Positions 59,099 to 64,000 of a DNA stretch of 64,000 nt are shown piece after piece. The notes beneath the pieces are model-generated. The model did no database searches and was not told the origin of the DNA. It was given only the letters and a program-made list of their open reading frames with translations. The stretch is from Intestinimonas sp052065695 (lineage in GTDB: Bacteria; Bacillota; Clostridia; Oscillospirales; Oscillospiraceae). The translations under genes and the position numbers were made by a program. Within the stretch, counting starts at the first letter, position 1. Every line of letters begins with the position of its first letter. The stretch lies in NCBI RefSeq assembly GCF_052065695.1, contig NZ_JBQHTM010000001.1:1-64000 (forward strand), read 5' to 3'.

Positions 59099-60103
59099 TC
59101 AACAGTTTTTTTCAGATTTTTTCGACAAAGTGGGAGACAGTGCTCCCGAGGCCCGGAGCTGGACCAGCTGGGCGGCCACGCTCAGGGCGATCTCTTCCGG
59201 GGTCTCGCCTCCCAGGGGGAGGCCCACCGGCAGGACGATGCGGTCCAGGTCGGTCGGGGAGAACCCCTCGGCGGCCAGGGCGGAGCGGAGGAAGGCCCCC
59301 TTCTTCCGGCTGCCCAGGACTCCAAGGAAGGCGGGCTCTGCCGGCAGAATGGCCCGGAGAAGAGTGAGGTCCAGGCCGTGGCTCCGGCTCATAAGGAGGG
59401 CGCAGTCCTCCGGGCCGGGCAGATCGTAGGGGGAGAGACGCTCCAGATTCCGGCAGCGGACCTCCTCCGCGCCGGGAAAGCGCTCCTGCCGGGCAAAGTC
59501 CGGCCGGTCGTCCAGCACGGTGCAGGCAAAGCCCATCCGGGCCAGCAGTCCGGCGGTTTCCACCGCCACGTGGCCGGCGCCGTAGAGCAAGACCCGGCAG
59601 GGCCGGCGCAGATCCAGCCAGAAGGAGGGCTCGCCGTGGGGGCCAGGGATCAGCCCCGCCGCGCCGCCCGCCCTCTCCGGCCGGCGGTCCAGAAGCCGGG
59701 GAGGGCCGGAGGTCTCCCACACCAGGCAGCCCGGCGTTCCGGCGGCCAGGCGGTCCGCCGCCTCCGCCAGGGCAGCGCGCAGGGCGCCGTCCCCGGCGGG
59801 GAGGGCCTGGAGCCACAGGGTCACGTCGGCGTTTTGGCGGTCACGGGAGATCAGGCCGTCGTGCTCCAGGGAGAAGGAGACCAGCCCGCCGCCGCCCCGG
59901 GACAACCGCTCCAGGGCCAGTTCCCGGGCACGGGCCTCCAGCAGGCCGCCCCCCACGGTGCCCAGAGTGGGGACGCCCGGCTCTGTCAGCATCAGCGCCC
60001 CCGGCCCCCGGGGCGCTGAGCCGGTCCGTTCCGCCACCCCGGCCAGAGCCAGGCTCCGCCCCTGGGCCAGCCGATGGACGGCCTCCCGCAGCAGCACTTC
60101 CAT
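59099..60103 (-). CDS. xdhC: XdhC/CoxI-family molybdenum hydroxylase maturation protein
   Basis: 334 aa from the ATG at 60103 (GTGGAG at 5 nt); an in-frame GTG two codons earlier is possible. N-terminal XdhC_CoxI domain: ALAGVAERTGSAPRGPGALMLTEPGVPTLGTVGGGLLEARA. C-terminal Rossmann XdhC_C domain: VLLYGAGHVAVETAGLLARMGFACTVLDDRPDFA and FLGVLGSRKKGAFL. These proteins bind and sulfurate the molybdenum cofactor for xanthine dehydrogenase-type enzymes. Overlaps the regulator gene and faces the selenium genes. Confidence 0.92.
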   Translation of the reverse strand: MEVLLREAVHRLAQGRSLALAGVAERTGSAPRGPGALMLTEPGVPTLGTVGGGLLEARARELALERLSRGGGGLVSFSLEHDGLISRDRQNADVTLWLQALPAGDGALRAALAEAADRLAAGTPGCLVWETSGPPRLLDRRPERAGGAAGLIPGPHGEPSFWLDLRRPCRVLLYGAGHVAVETAGLLARMGFACTVLDDRPDFARQERFPGAEEVRCRNLERLSPYDLPGPEDCALLMSRSHGLDLTLLRAILPAEPAFLGVLGSRKKGAFLRSALAAEGFSPTDLDRIVLPVGLPLGGETPEEIALSVAAQLVQLRASGALSPTLSKKSEKNC

Positions 60104-60105
60104 GC

Positions 60106-60468
60106 TCACTCCACCATAGCCAGCTGAGGCAGCAGCTCCAGGAGGAGGCGGGCCCCCTCCTCGTTCATCCGCCGTTCCAGCTCCCGGTAGCCTGCCAGGA
60201 GATCCCGCCCCAGGGGCGTGAGCCGGGAGCCGCCTCCCCGCCGTCCTCCGGCCTCCCGTTCCAGCAGGGGGAAACCCAGGGCCTGCTCACAGGCCCGCAG
60301 GCTGGTCCAGGCTTTGGAATAGGCCATGTCGGCCTCCGCCGCCGCGGCCCGAAGGGAGCCCAGCCGGTCGGTGGCCTCCAGAAGGGCGGCGGGGCCAGGT
60401 CCGAAGCATTTTTCACCGCCGAAAAAGAGCCTGATGGACATTCGGACCTCCAGTGCCAGTTCTTCCAT
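60106..60468 (-). CDS. ModE-like winged-helix regulator (DNA-binding domain only)
   Basis: 120 aa with the LysR/ModE-type N-terminal domain: FFGGEKCFGPGPAALLEATDRLGSLRAAAAEADMAYSKAWTSLRACEQALGFPLLEREAGGRRGGGSRLTPLGR. No molybdate-binding domain follows, so it belongs to the stand-alone ModE N-terminal-like group. First gene of the xdhC unit, and its promoter overlaps that of the divergent selenium operon, so both directions are plausible targets. The C-terminal helix (ERRMNEEGARLLLELLPQ) likely dimerises. Confidence 0.9.
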   Translation of the reverse strand: MEELALEVRMSIRLFFGGEKCFGPGPAALLEATDRLGSLRAAAAEADMAYSKAWTSLRACEQALGFPLLEREAGGRRGGGSRLTPLGRDLLAGYRELERRMNEEGARLLLELLPQLAMVE

Positions 60469-60500
60469 GGAATCGCCGCCTTTCGTGTTTTGTTATCTGC

Positions 60501-60529
60501 ATTATACCGGTTTGACTTACAGGATGCAA
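60501..60529 (-). promoter_or_regulatory. Promoter of the ModE-like/xdhC unit
   Basis: Minus-strand TTGCAT (60524-60529) and TATAAT (60501-60506), 17-bp spacer. It overlaps the opposing promoter at 60512-60540. Confidence 0.82.
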
Positions 60530-60540
60530 TATGCTATTCT
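60512..60540 (+). promoter_or_regulatory. Promoter of the yqeC-selD operon
   Basis: TTGACT (60512-60517) and TATTCT (60535-60540), 17-bp spacer, interleaved with the divergent promoter so that only one polymerase can bind at a time. Confidence 0.75.
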
Positions 60541-60609
60541 AAGGATAACGGCACAGGATTTATGGAAATGTATCGTATAAAGTATAAAATGGAACCGGTG
60601 ATTTTTGAA

Positions 60610-60690
60610 AAAAGATGCGTTGCACATCTGGGGACCAAAGGCCGGAAGGCGCCGCTGCCCGGTCTTTGGTTTTGTTCCCCTTGCATTATT
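60610..60690 (+). ncRNA. Structured leader of the yqeC-selD operon (candidate cis-regulatory RNA)
   Basis: In the 170-nt leader, AGATG/CATCT forms a small hairpin. CCAAAGGCCGG then pairs with CCGGTCTTTGG (one mismatch), with an apical GGCGCC segment, and an outer GGGGA/TTCCCC closure is possible; TTTTGTT follows the stem. It could be an attenuator or riboswitch-like element for Se/Mo genes. It does not match a riboswitch consensus I know. Confidence 0.5.
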
Positions 60691-60718
60691 CTGAGAAAAA
60701 CATAACGGAGGGATGGCT

Positions 60719-61456
60719 ATGGAGCTCCTGGAGGCCCTGGCGCTGCCGGCGGGGGGCTGGACCTGCCTGGTGGGCGGCGGGGGCAAGAGCAGTCTCATGC
60801 TGCGGCTGGTGGGGGAGCGGGCCGGGCGGGGCCTGCCCGCCCTGGCCGCCACCACCACCCACATCGGAGTGGAGCAGGGCCGGGCTGCCGGTCCCCTGGC
60901 GGGGACCCTGGAGGCGCTGGAGGTGGCCCGGAGGGCGGGCCTCACCGCCTGCGCCGCCCGGCCTGAGCCGGAGACGGGCAAGCTCACCGCCCCGCCGACG
61001 GAGGTGCTGGACCGGGGTCTGGCCCTCTTCGGCTTCGGGGTGGCCGAGGCCGACGGGTCCAAACGGCTGCCCATGAAGGCCCCTGCGGGCCACGAGCCCT
61101 GTCTCATCCCCGGCTGTGCCGCCGTGGCGGCGGTAGCGGGGCTGTCCGCCCTGGGACGTCCCCTGGGGGAGGTCTGCCACCGGCCCCACCTGGCCTGCGC
61201 CCTGCTGGGGGTGGGAGAGGAGACCCTTGTTACCCCGGCCCTGCTGGCCCGGCTCCTCACCCACGAGGCGGGGCAGTTCAAGGGGGTGGGGGACCCGAGA
61301 AAGTTCCGGGTCCTCCTGAACCAGGCCGACGGGCCGGCGGAGCTGGCCCTGGCCCGGGAGACCGCCCGGCAGATTCAGGCATATCTGCCGGGTACCCGGG
61401 TGGTGGCCGCTGCCCTCCGGGAGAAGGAATGTGTCAAAGAGGTGTTTGTATGCTGA
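60719..61456 (+). CDS. yqeC: YqeC, selenium-dependent hydroxylase accessory protein
   Basis: 245 aa from the ATG at 60719 (GGAGGG at 6 nt; an ATG two codons earlier is too close). N-terminal P-loop-like LVGGGGKSSLMLRLVGE, then AATTTHIGVEQG, VAEADGSKRLPMKAPAGHEPC and FVLLNQADGPAELALARE-type segments, all characteristic of YqeC, a putative selenium-cofactor protein for molybdenum hydroxylases. Overlaps yqeB. Confidence 0.92.
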   Translation: MELLEALALPAGGWTCLVGGGGKSSLMLRLVGERAGRGLPALAATTTHIGVEQGRAAGPLAGTLEALEVARRAGLTACAARPEPETGKLTAPPTEVLDRGLALFGFGVAEADGSKRLPMKAPAGHEPCLIPGCAAVAAVAGLSALGRPLGEVCHRPHLACALLGVGEETLVTPALLARLLTHEAGQFKGVGDPRKFRVLLNQADGPAELALARETARQIQAYLPGTRVVAAALREKECVKEVFVC

Positions 61457-62268
61457 TCGTCGTAAAGGGAGCGGGGGATCTGGCCACGGGGATCGCCTGC
61501 CGGCTGTTCCGGGCAGGGTGCTCCGTGGTGATGACCGAGACCGCCCAGCCCACCACCGTGCGCTGCACCGTGGCCTTCTCCCAGGCGGTGTACCGGGGGA
61601 CGGCGGAGGTGGAGGGAATCACCGCCCTCCTGGTTCAGAGTCCCCAGGAGGCCCTGGACTGCGTCCGGACGGGCAAGGTGGCGGTGCTGGTGGACCCGGA
61701 GGGGGCCTGTGTCCCCGCTCTGAAGCCCGACGGGGTGGTGGACGCCGTCCTGGCCAAGAAAAACCTGGGAACCGCCCTCACGGACGCCCCCGCTGTGGTG
61801 GGGGTGGGTCCCGGCTTCACCCCCGGGGTGGACTGCCACGCCGCCGTGGAGACCCAGCGGGGCCACGATCTGGGCAGGGTGCTGTGGGATCGCTCCCCGG
61901 CCCCCAACACCGGCGTCCCCGGCGACATCGGCGGCTATACCATTGAGCGGCTCCTCCGGGCCCCGGCGGAGGGGAGCTTCGTCCCCCTGGCCGCCATCGG
62001 CGACACGGTGCAGGCGGGGCAGACCGTGGGCCGGGTGGGGGAGGCCCCCATGCAGGCCCAGATCACCGGTGTGGTCCGGGGCCTGCTGCCGGAGGGCACG
62101 CCGGTCTTTGCCGGTATGAAGGCGGGGGATGTGGACCCCAGATGCCGCCGGGAGCACTGCTTCTCCGTCTCGGACAAGGCCCGGGCGGTGGGCGGCGGGG
62201 TCCTGGAGGCCCTCATGTGTCAATGGAGCAAGGGAGGAGAGATACAATGGCATCGGACATCCAACTGA
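61450..62268 (+). CDS. yqeB: YqeB, selenium-dependent molybdenum hydroxylase maturation protein
   Basis: 272 aa from the ATG at 61450, overlapping the yqeC stop. VVKGAGDLATGIACRLFRAGCSVVMTETAQPTTVRCTVAFSQAV and VVGVGPGFTPGVDCHAAVETQRGHDLGRV, then a C-terminal biotinyl/hammerhead-like GEAPMQAQITGVVRGLLPEGTPVFAGMKAGDVDPR. This family (EF2563-like) always travels with selD in Se-dependent hydroxylase clusters. The exact role is unproven. Overlaps the selD ribosome-site region. Confidence 0.92.
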   Translation: MLIVVKGAGDLATGIACRLFRAGCSVVMTETAQPTTVRCTVAFSQAVYRGTAEVEGITALLVQSPQEALDCVRTGKVAVLVDPEGACVPALKPDGVVDAVLAKKNLGTALTDAPAVVGVGPGFTPGVDCHAAVETQRGHDLGRVLWDRSPAPNTGVPGDIGGYTIERLLRAPAEGSFVPLAAIGDTVQAGQTVGRVGEAPMQAQITGVVRGLLPEGTPVFAGMKAGDVDPRCRREHCFSVSDKARAVGGGVLEALMCQWSKGGEIQWHRTSN

Positions 62269-63290
62269 CCAAGCTGGCCGAGTGCGCCGGCTGCGGCGCC
62301 AAGGTGGGGGCAGGGGTCCTGGCCCAGCTGCTGGAGGGCCTGCCCACCCGCACCGACCCCAAGCTGCTGGTGGGCTACGACACCAGCGACGACGCCTCGG
62401 TGTACCAGCTCTCCGACGACCTGGCCCTGGTCCAGACGGTGGACTTCTTCCCGCCCATCGTGGACGACCCCTACCTCTTCGGCCAGATCGCGGCGGCCAA
62501 CGCCATCAGCGACGTGTACGCCATGGGGGGCGAGCCCAAGCTGGCCCTCAACGTCATGTGCGTCTCCCCCCAGATGGACCGGGAGGCCGTCCACGGCGTC
62601 CTCCGGGGGGGCTATGAGAAGGCCTACGAGGCGGGGACCATCATCACCGGCGGCCACACCATCCAGGATAAGGAGCCCAAGTACGGCCTGGCGGTGTCCG
62701 GCTTCGTGCACCCGGGGCGCATCCTCCGCAACGACCGGGCCCGGCCGGGGGACGTGCTGATCCTCACCAAGGCCCTGGGCATCGGGGTCACCACCACCGC
62801 CGCCAAGGCGGGGCTGGCCGCCCCGGAGCTCTACCGCCAGGCGGTGGAGCAGATGCGCACCCTCAACAAGACGGCCCGGGACATCATGGTGAACTTCGAC
62901 GTGGGCAGCTGCACCGACGTCACCGGCTTCGGCCTCCTGGGCCACAGTCTGGAGATGGCCCGGGGGGGCGGGGCCACGGTGGTCATCGAGAGCGGGCACA
63001 TCCCCTTCCTGCCCGGGGTGCGGTCCCTGGCCGAGATGGGGCTCCTCCCCGAGGGCATGTATCGCAACCGCCACTTCGCCGAGTCCTCCACCAAGGTGGA
63101 GGGGGAGGTGCCCCTGGCCATCCAGGACCTCCTCTACGACCCCCAGACCTCTGGCGGTCTCCTCATCGCAGTTGCTGAGAAGGACGCCCAGGAGCTCCTC
63201 TCCGCCCTGAGGGACCGCATCCCCTGTGCCGCCCAGGTGGGCTATGTGGAGGCCAAGCGGGAGGACTGCTCCATCGTGGTGAAGCCGTGA
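62247..63290 (+). CDS. selD: Selenophosphate synthetase SelD (cysteine form)
   Basis: Makes selenophosphate from selenide and ATP. 347 aa from the ATG at 62247 (GGGAGGAGAGA site). The active-site motif is CAGCGAK, with the catalytic Cys and Lys in the positions of E. coli Cys17 and Lys20; there is no in-frame TGA, so it is not itself a selenoprotein. VGYDTSDDASVY, DVYAMGGEPKLALNVM, GGHTIQDKEPKYGLAVSG and DVTGFGLLGHSLEMA are all present. The stop overlaps the next start as GTGA. Confidence 0.96.
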   Translation: MASDIQLTKLAECAGCGAKVGAGVLAQLLEGLPTRTDPKLLVGYDTSDDASVYQLSDDLALVQTVDFFPPIVDDPYLFGQIAAANAISDVYAMGGEPKLALNVMCVSPQMDREAVHGVLRGGYEKAYEAGTIITGGHTIQDKEPKYGLAVSGFVHPGRILRNDRARPGDVLILTKALGIGVTTTAAKAGLAAPELYRQAVEQMRTLNKTARDIMVNFDVGSCTDVTGFGLLGHSLEMARGGGATVVIESGHIPFLPGVRSLAEMGLLPEGMYRNRHFAESSTKVEGEVPLAIQDLLYDPQTSGGLLIAVAEKDAQELLSALRDRIPCAAQVGYVEAKREDCSIVVKP

Positions 63291-63544
63291 GGGAGACCTA
63301 TCAACTGCTGGCCTTTGACAGCACCCACGCCGCCATCGCGGCGGAGCGGGCTTTGAAAACCAGAATGCCGGTGACGGTGATGCCCACCCTGCGGCAGATC
63401 ACCGCCGCCTGCGGCATTTCGCTCCGGATCGAGGACGGGGACGGCCCGGCCCTGGACGGAGCTTTGAAGGACGGCCTGGTGCCACCGGGGGCATACCGGC
63501 GTTATAGAGTGGAGGACGGGGTACCCGTCCTCTCTGGCTGTTGA
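63287..63544 (+). CDS. DUF3343 putative Se/S carrier protein, C-terminus probably altered
   Basis: 85 aa from a GTG at 63287 coupled to selD. AFDSTHAAIAAERALKTRMPVTVMPTLRQITAACGISLRI is the DUF3343 core, with the conserved ACG cysteine. The gene ends VEDGVPVLSGC-stop where a repeat begins. A second copy of the EDGVPVL segment lies 187 bp downstream and would read on to ...WNDDTGKVEKSDGSGN before a stop just inside yedF. So the present end may come from an insertion, and the ancestral tail may lie beyond it. Confidence 0.85.
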   Translation: MRETYQLLAFDSTHAAIAAERALKTRMPVTVMPTLRQITAACGISLRIEDGDGPALDGALKDGLVPPGAYRRYRVEDGVPVLSGC

Positions 63545-63720
63545 AAAAGTGGTGACACGCAAGATGTGCCACGGGGGAAAAGTGTGAAAGGAGGGCGGTG
63601 AGCCCCCACTTTCGCGTGTAGTCAGGAACTTTTTCGATGGAATCGAAAAAGTCAGCAGCTTGTTGAAAAAGCCCTTTTGGGCTCTTTCAACAAGCTGGGA
63701 GGACGGGGTGCCCGTCCTGT
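63511..63720. repeat. Element flanked by direct repeats between DUF3343 and yedF
   Basis: Direct repeats of 23 bp, starting GGAGGACGGGGT, at 63511-63533 and 63698-63720 (21 of 23 identical). Between them is a hairpin-rich segment: ACACGC/GCGTGT (63555/63614), ACTTTTTCGAT/ATCGAAAAAGT (63628-63652) and a 19-bp stem CAGCTTGTTGAAAAAGCCC with one mismatch (63656-63697). No ORF. It looks like a small inserted repeat, possibly with structured-RNA potential. Confidence 0.65.
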
Positions 63721-63753
63721 GGAACGATGATACAGGAAAGGTGGAGAAGAGCG

Positions 63754-64000
63754 ATGGCAGTGGAAATTGACGCCAAGGGCAAGGCCTGCCCCATGCCGGT
63801 GGTCCTGGCCAAGCAGGCCCTTGACGGCGGCGAGAACGATGTGACGGTGGTGGTGGACAACCAGATCGCCGTGGAGAACCTGACCCGGCTGGCCGAGAGC
63901 CAGGGCATGACGGCGGTGAGCGCGCCCCGGGTGGGCGGCTTTGCCGTGCGCATTACCGGCGAGCGGAAGGCGGCCCCCGCCCCCGAGCCGGTGGCCTGCT
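63754..64000 (+). CDS. yedF: YedF selenium metabolism protein (partial, runs off the window)
   Basis: First 82 residues only. N-terminal TusA/SirA-like domain: MAVEIDAKGKACPMPVVLAKQAL with the CPxP motif at 12-15 and LTRLAESQGMTAVSAPRVGGFAVRITG. In full-length YedF a DsrE-like domain follows. The TusA fold and the position after selD/DUF3343 suggest a role in selenium (persulfide-type) transfer. Confidence 0.92.
   Translation, partial: MAVEIDAKGKACPMPVVLAKQALDGGENDVTVVVDNQIAVENLTRLAESQGMTAVSAPRVGGFAVRITGERKAAPAPEPVAC

Noticed and set aside
62247..63290. SelD as a selenoprotein
   Set aside because: The catalytic position is an ordinary Cys codon and there is no in-frame TGA.

Overview
High-GC, spore-forming, anaerobic Bacillota. 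The best fit is class Clostridia, Oscillospiraceae, in the Flavonifractor/Pseudoflavonifractor/Lawsonibacter neighbourhood; this is inferred from gene content and GC, not from a database search. Supporting signs are SpoIIID and a SpoIID/LytB protein (endospore formation), rubrerythrin, a minimal SufC-SufB pair, an AroA-I-beta type DAHP synthase, a LIVCS (BrnQ) carrier, and a selenium/molybdenum hydroxylase maturation cluster. Most coding is on the minus strand up to 39 kb and mixed after that. Promoters have good -35/-10 boxes and most transcription units end in clear hairpins.

0.3-2.2 kb: prfC (+) converges on spoIIID (-). 2.3-10.2 kb (-): all seven shikimate-pathway enzymes plus pheA lie in one run, aroF-aroB-aroA-aroC-pheA-aroK-aroQ-aroE, with spoIIID at its distal end. 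A promoter, a 34-codon leader ORF rich in Phe, Tyr and Trp codons, and mutually exclusive hairpins ending in a terminator precede aroF. This is a textbook ribosome-mediated attenuator over a complete shikimate operon. Two places in the operon are disturbed: the aroA 5' end is duplicated (an 88% identical 57-bp copy just upstream), and aroQ ends inside a palindromic repeat.

10.4-12.4 kb: an amber-interrupted EamA transporter and a PatB/MalY C-S lyase. 12.5-14.6 kb: fakA and an Asp23 protein. 15-17.2 kb: sufC-sufB-thioesterase. 17.4-18.7 kb: two unassigned proteins. 18.9-22.4 kb: rubrerythrin, ychF, and a TatD nuclease with its linked radical SAM protein. 22.5-25 kb: a polar amino-acid ABC importer. 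25.2-31.6 kb: the Opp oligopeptide importer, with oppA on its own promoter and with a structured leader. 31.8-39.1 kb: GNAT, DUF2156, PspC, DEAD-box helicase, RlmA, NSS transporter and citrate synthase.

39.2-42.4 kb (+): SpoIID-like, PAP2 and a pair of overlapping flavodoxin-fold genes. 42.5-45.2 kb (-): an ECF sigma factor, its RsgI-like membrane partner and a DUF815 ATPase. 45.3-47.6 kb: a small secreted protein, MATE and an unknown. 47.9-54.3 kb (+): murI, DUF1934-argS, a secreted HAD phosphatase and a homocysteine S-methyltransferase-like protein. 54.3-58.8 kb (+): a sigma-54 activator, tandem candidate activator sites, a consensus -24/-12 promoter, an amidohydrolase and BrnQ, forming a self-contained sigma-54 module. 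A tRNA-Leu(CAG) follows. 59.1-64 kb: xdhC and a ModE-like regulator diverge from yqeC-yqeB-selD-DUF3343-yedF. Their promoters overlap, the plus-strand leader is structured, and a repeat flanked by direct repeats sits at the DUF3343 3' end.

The strongest candidates for something undescribed are the aromatic leader attenuator, the sigma-54 module, the Se/Mo divergent regulatory region, and the palindromic elements at gene ends with flanking duplications. All assignments are from reading the sequence; no searches or folding programs were run.
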